Notes: a model not told the origin generated them from the sequence alone. A stretch of DNA of 64,000 bases from Lumbricus rubellus (GCA_945859605.1 OX243815.1:33457410-33521409), one strand, 5' to 3'. Counted from the first letter of the stretch, positions 45,847 to 57,004 are shown. Made by a program: numbers and translations.

Positions 45847-48800
45847 TTATCTGTAAAGGTAATCTGCCTGGAGGTTGGCAGAAATCTCAGCCTCCCATTT
45901 ATCTCCATTTTCCAGCAATTTTTCCTTATTGTAGAAGAGCTCCTCTCGCGTTTCTGTTGAATATTCAAAGTTCGGACCCTGTGACCAGACAAACAAGAAA
46001 CAAACAAGGCAATGCAATTGGAAAAAAATACACTGCATTACATGCGCTCAAAGTCAGTAAATGCCTTAACCCTTTACCAGTTCATTTAAAAATTTTAATC
46101 CCGTTTTCAGCGGATATTCTCAGGGCAAACGGGTAAAAGATTAACAATCATTCAATACGTTTTAAATTCTTCTTCTTCTTTGCTCTCTTCCGTCAGTCGT
46201 GTGACGACGATGAGGCTCCCACATGACTTCTCCAGTGGGCGTCTGGCGAGTCTGCATCTGATGCAATAGCTCAATCTACACTACTTCTCTCTCGTCTATC
46301 CTACTTCACTGGGGGGCTGGGAGTGCTCCTGAGTAAACTTGAATGGGCACTACTTATAACTGCCATCATAATAGTAATAAACCGGATTTGTCTTGATTTA
46401 GAATTTTTTTGATTTGGAGTGTCAGATAAAGAAAGTAACAAGATAAAAATAGCATTCTTTAGATATATTCTAAATTAGTTAGATTATGAAAACTGTTATT
46501 CACTGACAGATTTTCATGCAACAAACTGACATTTAGAAATCAGTTGATCTTGGAAATCAAATTGTTTGATGGCATCAAACAACAAAATGACTCAATGAAG
46601 AAATGCATGAATATAGAAGTGAAATATGCATGAATATAGAAGTGAAATGTAAGAAATGCATGAATATAGAAGTGAAATGTCAAAATGACTCAATGAAGAA
46701 ATGCATGAATATAGAAGTGAAATGTCAAAATGACTCAATGAAGAAATGCATGAATATAGAAGTGAAATGTCAAAATGACTCAATGAAGAAATGCATGAAT
46801 ATAGAAGTGAAATGTCAAAATGACTCTTGAAATGAAGAAATGCATGAATATAGAAGTGAAATGTCAGAGTTTGAAAAGCGAACTTGTGAGACGTTTCTAC
46901 CTCAACAATGGCGTCGACTGGACACGCTTCTTGACAGAAGCCGCAGTAGATGCACTTCGTCATGTCGATGTCGTAGCGAGTCGTTCGACGACTTCCGTCG
47001 GCCCTTGTCTCAGCTTCTATTGTTATCGCCTGATCTCCAAGACATGGCATCAAAGTTAGTCAACATGTGACTTATCCATGAATATTAATTGCATTAACAA
47101 TCTTGAATCAAAGATAAACATGTATTTAAAATCATTACGTATCTAGGGTTTGAGGAAATCTTCATTAAAATTGACATCTACAATGTCTCTTCTGCATTTT
47201 AGAAATTAGTACATGAGTAGCACACGCTATTTAAATTCATACATACAATACAATACATGAGAATACCACAACACTAAACGACTCACACCGTTAGTGTCCA
47301 GAGTTCACTCGCACCTTAAAACATCAAGATTGTTAATTGTTCTTCTTGTTGGATGCTTATCTTTGAGATATTCCACACAAGTATCGTATCCCTTTGAAAT
47401 TTTGCATTAATGCTTTCGCTTGATCATCGAAGTCTTGCTACATTCTAACATTGTCTCATTTGCACTTCACTCCTCAGTGCGCCTGCTTTGCAAATGACTT
47501 TCCTAATATCTGTGAAAATCAATGAGTTCCATAACCTCATCCATAACCAAGTATCATGGCAAACAACTCTAAATTGGTGATTGATTATCGTTGATTATTA
47601 ATCTGATTTGCTTAATTAATATGCTATATATATATATGCTATTTTTATCCCTTACAGCACTGGTCATCATTATTACTGATCATTTAATTAAGCAAATCAG
47701 ATTAATAATCAACGATAATCAATCACCAATTTAGATTTCAATTCAACTTTATTACATCAATTTACACACAATGTCAGGGTAGCAGCACATTGTCATGTAA
47801 GTATCTAGAGATTTACACACTATGTCTCCTATCAAAGTCACTAAAACACTGAACAACTGTGCTGCCAGTGTTGCCACTCAACCTTCAATGGACTCATGTC
47901 CACTTACCTGAGCTGGGCAGATAGCTTCGCACAGTTTGCAAGCAATGCACCGTTCTTCTCCTGAAGCGTAACGACGCAATACATGTTCTCCACGAAATCG
48001 CGGGCTGAGCGGTCCTTTTTCGAACGGGTAATTTATAGTTGCAGGTTCTTTGAAAAGCTGACTCATCACAATTCCCAGTCCTGTAGACAGATACACAGAA
48101 CTTTTATCCAACTATATTCTCAGCTTTAAGTTAAGTGGAAGTTACTTATATTAGATCTTCATACTTGATAGCATATATATGCCCTATGGTAGGTCAATAA
48201 CATCCTTCTGTATCAGTCCATATCTAGTTTTCAATATGGCAAAAGTAATTCATATCTTTGTCATTTAAAACAGTTTCAGGCTGCCTGATTACACAAACAC
48301 AAGTTAACTTTGTATACACTCTTCAGTCTGTTCTAAATGCTACTGCCAGCCAGTCTTCATCAGTTGTCACACACACACACACACACACACTGCTTTTATG
48401 TTTGACGACCTTTGCTGTTTCCCCTAATTATTGTTTCTGTTCAACTGAAGGTTCTCACATTAACCAATCATTGCACTTTTTAACCAAGACTTCAGATCCA
48501 GAGTATTTTACCCGAGGGATTGAATATTTGCAAGGTACATGGGAAAAATCCAGATCATTTATTGTGAGCTGATTTCATAGCTTCGCCCGAATCTGGAATA
48601 GAGAGAGGCTATGCTTGATTATAACACAGGATCTGCCATGTCATGAAGAAAGGAAACAACTTTGAACATGTATAGCAAAAATTTTAAAAAAAAACATTTC
48701 TACATTAGATTATATTATATTCGATATATTCTATATATTCTAATATTAGATCTAACATTATATTGAGAAATGAAGGAATGAGCCAAATCACCTTTTGCAA

Positions 48801-50173
48801 GTTCCAAGAAGAAGACCTTGGATGCAGCACGATCTGTGATGTCCTTCCACTCCATGCTCGGATCATCAGGAGCCACAACCTCTGTTCATCAGACAAAGAA
48901 ATCAACAACTGAGACAACACGTGAACATGCAACACAATAAGCATCACAAACAAAACAAGTTCAGCAAAAACACAACAGCCTATTGCACAAAACGTGATAC
49001 CTAATTATTCAAATAAACTGCAGTGATGCCTATAACCAGTCAAAGTTTTTCTAGTGTATTTTTGCTTCAGTATGGCTCTCTCCTAATTTCTGCACCACAG
49101 GCACAAATTTGTCTAAATCACTGACAAGGCTTTCAACACCTTTATGACAAGGTCTATAGATTGGTTTCTCAATTGATCACATTTAGTACACGCTTCTCAG
49201 TAAAAATTTAAACTTCCTCCTTCCCCTACACGTCTGCATTAGGACACGGTAAACACCAAAGCAAATTTAAAGCCTCATGCAGTTAAATAATAAGAATGGC
49301 AGGCAGCGCATGAATATCAGAGACTCACTGTAATGTGACTTGTTTGATGTAAGACTGATAGATCTGATTCCATGCTGAACGAAGCGCGGCCAGTAGACTG
49401 CACAAAAAAACAAGGCATAGAGAATCACAGAAACCAAAATCCTCGAAAATGAAATTCCATCAGATAATAACAATCAGGGGTAATCCCGAAGACTGGCTGC
49501 CCGTACTCCAAACAATATGGCTGCCAATAAAAATAGAGCGCAGCGACCTATGGCGCAGATACCTAGCGTAGCGACGACACATATTGACTGCATTCCAACA
49601 TACAAACCGAACGGCTGCTTGCCGATAGTAGCATAAGCGCCCGGCGAAACATAAAATTAGCTTCAAAAGCAATCGGTTCGTTTACAAAGCGCAGGTTTAT
49701 TTATTTTCCAACTGTCATACAATGCGTTCTATTTTTATTGCAATCGTTGGCAGCCATATTGTTTGGAGTACGGGCAGCCAGTCTTCGGGATTACCCAATC
49801 GGGTTTCAGCCATTCGGCTATTAAATCTTAGTCGCAGCGTTTCTGAAAGATCGCCTCCAACCATATAATATCTAACTTTTGTATACAATGACTCATTTTA
49901 ACAAGCGTGGCCATTACATATACTTTTTCTTCGTGCGATATTTTCTTCCGACATCAGCATAATATAGCCTTATATAGAAATGGGTCTGTAGTAAGACTAG
50001 TGCATGGATTTAGAGGGCATCTAAGGCCACCAACTCATACAACGCAAATGCGTGACCTTAACTGAATATATATTGTTTCGACGAAAGATGTTTTATATGC
50101 CTCGGTAATAGTGTTTAAAAAGTTCACCTAATGAACCAAATCGACCAACTTGGACAACACTCTTCAATGCCAT
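45847..50173 (-). CDS. NDUFS8: NDUFS8, NADH dehydrogenase iron-sulfur protein 8 (6 exons, complete)
   Basis: Mitochondrial complex I 23-kDa (TYKY) subunit; carries clusters N6a and N6b in the electron path to ubiquinone. Exons: 50173-50128, 49397-49329, 48881-48792, 48080-47908, 47029-46901, 45978-45847 (stop). All GT/AG and in phase; 212 aa, matching the family (human 210). The Met at 50173 sits in a good context (AACGATGGC) and opens an Arg/Ser/Val-rich, acid-poor N-terminus typical of a mitochondrial presequence. The core starts about residue 70: [20 protein letters not shown]. Two 4Fe-4S motifs are intact: [12 protein letters not shown] (Cys 113, 116, 119, 123) and [12 protein letters not shown] (Cys 152, 155, 158, 162). 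The C-terminus is NLQADYLYR. Introns contain an inverted-repeat MITE (intron 1), a perfect hairpin (intron 4), and a minisatellite and TTAA MITE (intron 5). Confidence 0.97.
46066..46144. mobile_element. 71-bp TTAA-flanked MITE (piggyBac-like), copy 2
   Basis: TTAA at 46066-46069 and 46141-46144 bound a 71-bp sequence closely matching the copy at 15,061-15,139 (same length; CCCGTTTTCAGCRGATATTC core, where R is G here and A in the other). In NDUFS8 intron 5. Confidence 0.78.
46590..46868 (+). repeat. 45-bp minisatellite next to the NDUFS8 exon 5 donor
   Basis: Units share GAAATGCATGAATATAGAAG plus TGAAATGTCAAAATGACTCAAT; four to five near-perfect copies and shortened ones. The array ends about 30 bp from the exon 5 donor (46900). 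Open frames on both strands are repeat artefacts; the minus-strand one reads through the NDUFS8 donor. Confidence 0.92.
47568..47735. repeat. Perfect 52-bp inverted repeat (hairpin/MITE) in NDUFS8 intron 4
   Basis: Arms 47568-47619 and 47684-47735 are exact reverse complements as read (TCTAAATTGGTGATTGATTA ... GCTTAATTAA), with a 64-bp loop containing (TA)n. No target duplication is obvious. Confidence 0.85.
49478..49796. mobile_element. Inverted-repeat MITE, 319 bp, in NDUFS8 intron 1
   Basis: The ends GGGTAATCCCGAAGACTGGC and its reverse complement extend about 50 bp inward (GCCCGTACTCCAAACAATAT), with further internal symmetry (AATAAAAATAGA). No coding. The target duplication is unclear because both flanks contain AATC. 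Confidence 0.8.
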
Positions 50174-50469
50174 CGTTTCGTTAGCTAATCTACTCTCGAA
50201 CGGACGAATGGACGATGGCTTCTCGAGTTCTCACAGCGCAACAACAAATGCGTAAAAATAACATCCTTACCGCCAGATGTCGCTACGCTTCACATTTTTA
50301 ACCTAATAATTATTATTTATTATGTTGGACTTTGCAAAATTGCAATTTCTCAATCAGAATTTATAATCATTCGTGACTTTTTATTAATTTTATCAAGGCA
50401 GCAAAATAAAATGCATCCGCTATTTAAATGGACGCGATACCTAAGTTTAGACCGCCGGATCGATGCTCA

Positions 50470-50645
50470 CAAGTCACAACTAGCCTATGCCCGGCAGTCG
50501 ATCGAGTCGATCAATCGAGTCGATCATAACTTGGCCAAGTCGAGTCGATCGAAATAATCATCGACCCGATCGACTTGCATGTCGAGTCGATCGTTGGTGT
50601 GGTCTAGTCGAGTCGATCGACGTTTCATCGACTCGACTCGAAAAT
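50470..50645 (+). repeat. GAGTCGATCG-rich short array
   Basis: Many overlapping copies of the words GAGTCGATC, TCGATCGA and CGACTCGA, in both orientations, within about 170 bp upstream of NDUFS8. It is highly palindromic because GATC and TCGA are self-complementary. Confidence 0.75.
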
Positions 50646-50649
50646 ATCT

Positions 50650-51010
50650 CTTGCAGCTAGGCCTAATTCTCAAAGTGACCTTCATGATAGGCCTATAGCC
50701 TAGCTATAGGCTAGGCCTATAGTGAAGTAGACCTAGACGATTACGATTAGCCTACGAGACCTAATTCAGTCTTAGTAGCCCACACAAGTGCAAATAATGA
50801 ACCTTTTGGCCGCTCGCGCTTTTGTAGCCTATTAGTCGAACTGTGGAAGTTGACTAAGCTTAGGCTATAGGCCTAGTCTATGGAGATAGGCTAGCCTACA
50901 TTTTCGATTTGAGTTGAACGATCAAGGAGCGTAAGAAATGCCTTAGCAATTTAGCATCGAGACATTTCAACTCTAGGCTAGCCTATAATAATAGGCTATT
51001 ATTTAGCCCA
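50650..51010. repeat. TAGGCCTA/TAGCCTA-rich block
   Basis: The palindromic word AGGCCT and its relatives (TAGGCCTATAG, GGCTAGCC, TAGCCTA) occur over a dozen times in about 350 bp. The same word is scattered through the window (24.2, 25.9, 43.5, 51.7, 52.2, 52.8, 56.5 and 63.6 kb). Confidence 0.6.
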
Positions 51011-51135
51011 AAACCGTAGCCAGGATTGTATTTCGGGGGGTGTTTTCCCCCGACTTTTTCTTTTGGACGAAATTTTCTGACGACCATTTTAAAGTCATCA
51101 CCTGCTTTCCTTAGGTCTACCTTTTTTGGCTCGTA

Positions 51136-51568
51136 GGGGGCCGTCCATAAAGTATGTCACGCTGGAGGGGGGGGGGTCAGGCCATGTGTGACAGTTTGTG
51201 ACAGGGGGGAGGGGGGTCAGGTCATGTGTGACGTCACACATTTATTTTTATTTTTATTTATTTTAATTTATTTTAATTTATATTTCTACTAAGTAATGTC
51301 CAAAAAATAAAAAAATTTGAAACATTTGAATTAGTTTAATATTTTATTATGTCGAAATACTGAGCATGATTGTATTAAATGCGTATCTCCGGAATAGCTA
51401 TTAAAGTGTGTTTTAGATTAAGTTTGAATGAGGTGACAGTTAAGTAAAAACATTTGTTCGAAAGTGTGACGTACTTTGGGGGTGGTCAGGCCATGTGTGA
51501 CACTTTGTGACAGGGGGGGGGGGTCAAAAATGGTCAAAAATAGCGTGACATACTTTATGGACGGCCCC
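51136..51568. mobile_element. MITE with GGGGCCGTCCATAAAGTATG ends
   Basis: GGGGCCGTCCATAAAGTATG followed by TCACGCT at the left, with the exact reverse complement at the right; flanked by TA (51134-51135, 51569-51570). Poly-G runs next to each end (GGGGGGGGGGTCAGGCCATG) also repeat internally. 433 bp, no coding, TA target. Confidence 0.82.
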
Positions 51569-51574
51569 TAGCCT

Positions 51575-52815
51575 AATGCGGTTGCGGCGGTCCAAAACAC
51601 TGCCTAGATCATCTCCGCGATTATGGACCTACATTATGCACTACAGTTCTTACATCATGCGCTAGTAGGCCTAAAATGCATTATTATATTTTTGCATTAC
51701 CGTATTTCATTTCGGTGGGTGTTCAAACACCCCAAACACACCCTAGCTATACGGCCTTGATTAGGCCTATAGGCTGCATAGCCTATAGTCTACCGACGAT
51801 CTCAAACTTTCGAAAGTCTGCATGTTAAAACATTCTGCTGAACAGGACTTCTGACTCTGATTGCATTTCATTCTATTTTTAAAGGTATTTTGGTTTTGAA
51901 AAGGATAGAACGATTAATATGCAAGCCCCTATCTATGCTACCCTTGCATGGGCGGAGACTTGATGTAGAAGTTCAGTCTGTTCAGAGGGACGAACGAGTG
52001 TCCGAAAGACGATCGCCGATGAGCGGCATTTTTGAGGGCGCCCGAGTCGCCGACGAAATTTTCCATTTTCATTGACGAAATTTTCTGAGGACCTTTTTTA
52101 GTCATTTGGTCGAAATTTCCTGAAAACATACCATTTTCCCTGCCAAATAGACCTACCTGATAACCGTTTTTAGTCATGCAGTCATGACTTTTGGTCACTG
52201 GTCGGAAATCTCTTCTTAATTAGGCCTATAACTGACTGACGAGTTGACACCGCGTCTTCTAAATGGCTGCCTGGATGTCTCATGCGCATTTAGTAGGCTA
52301 GAGCTGGTCTTCATAGAGGTGGGTATGAAGGCTGTTTTGCGATGCATTTAAACAATGGTTTGCTGAACAATGGTTAGAAAAACAATGGATGCAATGGTGC
52401 GATCATGGACAGCAATAGGAACAATGGTTGTTGAGTGGAACGATTAATGTGCTCCTTGAAAATACGTCGCTTCATGTTTCACAGACTTTTCACGCAATTG
52501 GCAGCAAACGTAGCCTACAGGCAGGCATTAAATGCGTTTTTCCACACAAGCCGATAAAAAAAATGCAGGTGACAGTTCCCCACCCACACCCACCCCCACC
52601 CACCAACCCTTACCCCACCTACAAATCCCTTACCAAGTATAGCCGAGTGACAGCTATAGCGTCATCCGTCAGTTTCATCGATATAATTATTCCAGTGGAT
52701 AGGCCAATATTGGCTGAGCCTATACTGTAGTCTGGGCAGTGTAGTATTGTACACATGTATCCATACTAGAGATACACTGTATCGTCATAGACGACCAACA
52801 CGATGCAAGCATAGG
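51575..52815. other. Intergenic, no gene recognised
   Basis: No protein similarity. A C-rich CACCCACCC stretch lies at 52,578-52,615. Minus-strand text around 51,940-52,200 repeats a GAAAATTTCGTC-like word, but no coding is supported. Confidence 0.35.
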
Positions 52816-52819
52816 CCTA

Positions 52820-53125
52820 CCTCCTCTTCTTTCTCCTCCTCCTCCGTCTCCTCCCTCTCATCCGACTCCGACTTCTCCTCCTTCTCCTGCTCGCTCCTCC
52901 TGATCGTCCTCCTCCTTTTCCTCTTCCTTCTCCTCCTCCTATTCCTTCTGCTCCTGCTTTTTCTCTTCCTTCTCTTTCTCCTCATCTTCCTTTTTCCTCT
53001 TTCTCCTCCTCCTCCTCCTCCCTCTCCCATCCTTCTCCTCCTCCTCGTTCTACTCTTTCTCGTCCTTCTCCTCCTCTTCCTCTTCTTAATTCTCCTCCTC
53101 CACCACCTCCTTCTCCTCCTCATTC
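52820..53125 (+). repeat. Long CTCCTTCTCC polypyrimidine tract
   Basis: About 300 nt of almost uninterrupted C/T (CTCCTT, CTCTTCC variants) on the plus strand. The ORFs on both strands (Leu/Ser or Arg runs) are compositional artefacts. Confidence 0.85.
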
Positions 53126-53187
53126 ATTCTCTCTCCAATAACTGCAAATGTCGACTGCTGCTGCTGTCTGTCTGCAGGTGCAGCGCA

Positions 53188-53290
53188 TCGGCCACCATGA
53201 CTGCCACCATACATGGCTGCCACCATGACTGCCACCATGACTGCCACCATACATGGCTGCCACCATGGCTGCCACCATACATGGCTGCCC
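53188..53290 (+). repeat. GCCACCATG minisatellite (repeated Kozak-like words)
   Basis: Copies of a 12-15-bp unit GCCACCATGACT / GCCACCATACATGGCT. GCCACCATGG equals the vertebrate Kozak consensus. The last ATG (about 53,280) opens a frame ALSATFCVEDVDHALRSSSV that runs to a GTAAAC donor at 53,373, so it could be the first coding exon of the stum-like gene. Confidence 0.7.
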
Positions 53291-53488
53291 TCTCGGCGAC
53301 GTTCTGTGTGGAGGACGTTGATCATGCATTGAGATCATCGTCGGTCGGCCTTTGTCTCCACAGCCAATCTGCAGGTAAACAGGCAGCGGAAGACAATGCC
53401 GCTGCTGCAGTTGAAACAAAGCAATCGGTTAGAAACGAAGCTATTGTTGGTCCCAGAGGCAAGTCGATTGGGACGACGAGGTAGAACA

Positions 53489-53498
53489 GCAGCAGCAG

Positions 53499-53531
<33 letters not shown>

Positions 53532-53552
53532 GCAGCAGCAGCAGCAGCAGAC
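53489..53552 (+). repeat. (CAG)n microsatellite
   Basis: About 18 CAG/CAC triplets with one interruption, between the Kozak minisatellite and the CAA tract. A (CATC)n run follows at 53,695-53,735. Confidence 0.85.
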
Positions 53553-53809
53553 GAGTAAGACCTCACATATACTGCATGCCACAGACTGTCGCTGGTCGCT
53601 GGATTACCGTTGAGCTGTTCCTCGAATGGTGGCCTTTGATGCCATACAAGACAACAGCAGCTGTCTCCACGAACAGAGGTCATTTGGGTCATTCATCCAT
53701 CCATCCATCCATCCATTTCTCCATCCATCCGTCCATGCAACAGATGGAAGTGGAAGATGTGGAAAACGACGACGACGACGGAATTATTTCCATTTCATTT
53801 GCAGGTGAC

Positions 53810-53811
53810 GC

Positions 53812-53858
<47 letters not shown>

Positions 53859-53932
53859 CCACAACAACAACAACAACAACAACCACAACAACAACAACAA
53901 CAACAACCACAACAACAACAACAACAACAACC

Positions 53933-53969
<37 letters not shown>

Positions 53970-54048
53970 CCACAACAACAACAACAACAACAACCACAAC
54001 AACAACAACAACAACAACACAACAACAACCACAACAACAACAACAACC

Positions 54049-54106
<58 letters not shown>

Positions 54107-54147
54107 CCACAACAACAACAACAACAACAACAACAACCACAACAACC

Positions 54148-54190
<43 letters not shown>

Positions 54191-54387
54191 CCACAACAAC
54201 AACAACAACAACCACAACAACAACAACAACAACACAACAACAACCACAACAACAACAACAACCACAACAACAACAACAACACAACAACAACAACAACAAC
54301 AACCACAACAACAACAACAACCACAACAACAACAACAACACAACAACAACCACAACAACAACAACCACAACAACAACAACAACAACC

Positions 54388-54478
<91 letters not shown>

Positions 54479-54487
54479 CCACAACCA
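53810..54487 (+). repeat. CAA-rich tract of about 680 bp
   Basis: Nearly pure CAA triplets with ACC interruptions and occasional CAACAACAC steps that shift phase. No stop codon arises in any plus-strand frame, giving poly-Gln, poly-Asn or poly-Thr. It starts just after an acceptor-like TTTCCATTTCATTTGCAG (53,787-53,804) and runs directly into the stum-like exon. Assembly length is unreliable for such a tract. Confidence 0.92.
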
Positions 54488-55096
54488 TAATCGATGGAAA
54501 CGAGAAGAAGAATTATTGCAATTCTTCTTCTTCTTCTCAATCGCAATTAAATCTAAGAAGAGAAGTCGATGCCTCTCCAACTTCCCACTCCAACCTGCGC
54601 TTGGATGGAACCTCCGAATTAACTGGAACAACGGAAGAGAAGACGACACCACACAACAGTCTTCCACCGGAAACGAAGGAGATCGACGTCGTCTCCAACA
54701 CTGGAAGTAGTCATCTGCAGGAGAGTGGCAACATCTCACTGGAAACGACGTTCGAGATGGTAAAGGTTGCTCCGCAGCTGCAGCATCTGCAGACTGGATC
54801 AATGACGGATGATGACTCCATGGAGTCGAGGGGGATCGTGCAGACTCCAACTAGTCCTAAACCGACGGAAGACTTCTACATATGGCAGCCGATGAAGCCT
54901 GGCTATGCTGTGAGAATGGAAAGTCCATCTGTCGTCACCGACCACCCACACCACCGCCACCGGACACCAGCTGCTCATCCTGCAGATGCTGGTGGTGCCG
55001 ACCAATCAGAAAGCGGACTGAAACAAGTCATTCCCGTTATGCCTCGACCTTGGTCCATCGTCTGCTGTGTGCTCAACATCTTCTTACCTGGTCTAG
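54481..55096 (+). CDS. Stum/SPEC3-family membrane protein, single exon (partial)
   Basis: The C-terminal end of this exon, VIPVMPRPWSIVCCVLNIFL followed by PGLG, is the first membrane segment of the stum/SPEC3 family (stum is linked to mechanosensory neurons in Drosophila; SPEC3 to cilia in sea urchin). It stops at a clean donor, G|GTAAGT (55,097), and the downstream exons with the second membrane segment are not found in this window. The N-terminal ~180 residues are hydrophilic, Ser/Thr/Pro/His-rich and probably disordered. The frame is open back through the CAA tract to 53,809. The first in-frame ATG is 54,757, so the start is either there or in an upstream exon. The LTR retrotransposon sits 1.3 kb downstream, apparently in the next intron. 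Confidence 0.7.
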
Positions 55097-55099
55097 GTA

Positions 55100-55488
55100 A
55101 GTCAATCACGCCAAAGATCAGTCATGAAAAGGCGAATAGTGCATTATAGTAAATGTAACTGCTTATATGGTGTGTTTGGACTGTATGGGCTTACATGTAT
55201 ATATTATTTACCGGTCACTTTGCAATTAGATGTCTAAGGGTTGAGCTGTTTCAGCAAATTTTGTCCTACCCTACACGCATTCGCAACACAGGATCATTTT
55301 CCACATCATTAGGTCTCTACCCTCACATTTGCTACAAAATAATTATTGCACCAACTCGAATCAGCGACCATACGCGACTACGCATGCATTCGAATCGTGC
55401 CATGCACCACGTGATTATATTAGACTTCACAAATAATTGTTATCCGTCTTTATCAGTCCAATATAAGCTTATGTTTACAACATAGCAC
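55100..55488 (+). other. Intron of the stum-like gene; nothing recognised
   Basis: Non-coding sequence following the exon donor, before the microsatellites. Confidence 0.35.
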
Positions 55489-55885
<397 letters not shown>

Positions 55886-55886
55886 C

Positions 55887-56165
55887 TGGCCTAGTTAGCT
55901 ACAACGGTAAGCGAGAGCGGCATTCGTCTGTTGGATACAACGGACTGCGGTTCAAGCCCCGGGCTGTGAGTTGACATTCAGAGATTAGATATCTCGGGCT
56001 AGTACGTATGGGACGCGGTGGCGCAAGCTGCTGCGGAGCGACCTTGGGCAAGTTGCTTGCCCATCATTGTCTGTGAGGAAGGCAACGGGAAACCACCTCA
56101 CCCATCTCATCCCCAGGGGCGCAAAGCCAATGAACCTGCCTTCGGGCAGAGAACCATCATCATCA
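55887..56165 (+). repeat. tRNA-derived SINE
   Basis: Starts GGCCTAGTTAGCTACAACGG, with a B-box-like CTGCGGTTCAAGCCCCGG about 60 bases in, then a body (GGGACGCGGTGGCGCAAGCT ... GGCAACGGGAAACCACCTCA). It ends in ATC/AGT and A-rich tails. The tRNA-related head is diverged. It is flanked by microsatellites of the kind that often grow from SINE tails. Confidence 0.75.
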
Positions 56166-56222
56166 GTAGTAGTAGCAGCAGCAGCAGTAGTAATAGTAAT
56201 AATAATAGTTTAAAAAAAAAAA

Positions 56223-56257
<35 letters not shown>

Positions 56258-56367
56258 CAATAGTAGCAATTATCACTCTTCGGAGTTGATGTTAGAATAG
56301 GAAGTTGTCTGTTTTCTCAATAAATAGTTGTTTATAATAAAATAAAATAAATTTTTTTAAAAATAAT

Positions 56368-56887
56368 TGTCACAAGTCTTTTCCCTCTTCTTCTCTACGT
56401 GTGACCTTCAGTCTCTTCGGAAGCTTCTTCGTATAAGTTCGTGGTAGCGTAGGCCTATCCCTAGATAACTGTTTCATTAGCTAAATGGCTAGGTTAAAGA
56501 ATCTACAGTCTTTCACTGTTTTGTTAACCAACAACGACGACGTGTTTAACTCTTCTTATTATACTCCAAAATCCGATATAAAGTAAAACGATCAGCAACA
56601 ACACAACAATGACTACACTTGCGTTATCATAACAACTACACGACTACTATCTTCATCAGTCTACTCTATCGCAACTCAACAACAACTCTTACAGCCTATC
56701 TCAACGGCTCTCAACACGCAACTCTCCTTTTTCACTTCCACTCCCTTCTTGTACAATTAACGTACGCTCGTCTAGACGTCACGTGCTGTCCAGACAATCA
56801 CCTGTGCAGACGCCGCGCGGCAATTTGCACCTGGCCTACTTACGTCGCTGTACGACAATCGGCGTGCACTGATTAAATTAGCTGACA
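56368..56887 (-). repeat. 3' LTR (520 bp)
   Basis: On the plus strand runs TGTCACAAGTCTTTTCCC ... TTAGCTGACA. I compared it base by base with the other LTR and found no difference. Confidence 0.95.
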
Positions 56888-56890
56888 TTA

Positions 56891-56907
56891 CCTCCTTCCT
56901 TTCTTTT
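56891..56907 (-). promoter_or_regulatory. Polypurine tract
   Basis: Minus strand AAAAGAAAGGAAGGAGG, three bases from the 3' LTR: the primer site for plus-strand DNA synthesis. Confidence 0.85.
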
Positions 56908-57004
56908 GAAGAGAGCTAATTAATCTTAAAAATTAGCGAACGTATAATGCTTAAACTAAATACAAACAATTCTTATACTAAATGCAATCACAAAATACCT
57001 TATA

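Noticed and set aside
52747..53484. 245-codon Leu/Ser-rich ORF resembling a membrane protein
   Set aside because: Its hydrophobic part is a translated CT-rich simple repeat. Only the last part might be coding.
53396..54850. Very long Gln/Thr/Asn or Cys/Val/Leu ORFs on both strands
   Set aside because: All come from the CAA/CAG tracts, which contain no stop in any plus frame. Only the stum-like end has family support.
56619..56876. 85-codon ORF occurring twice (also 61641-61898)
   Set aside because: It lies within the LTRs on the antisense strand; duplication is explained by the LTR pair.
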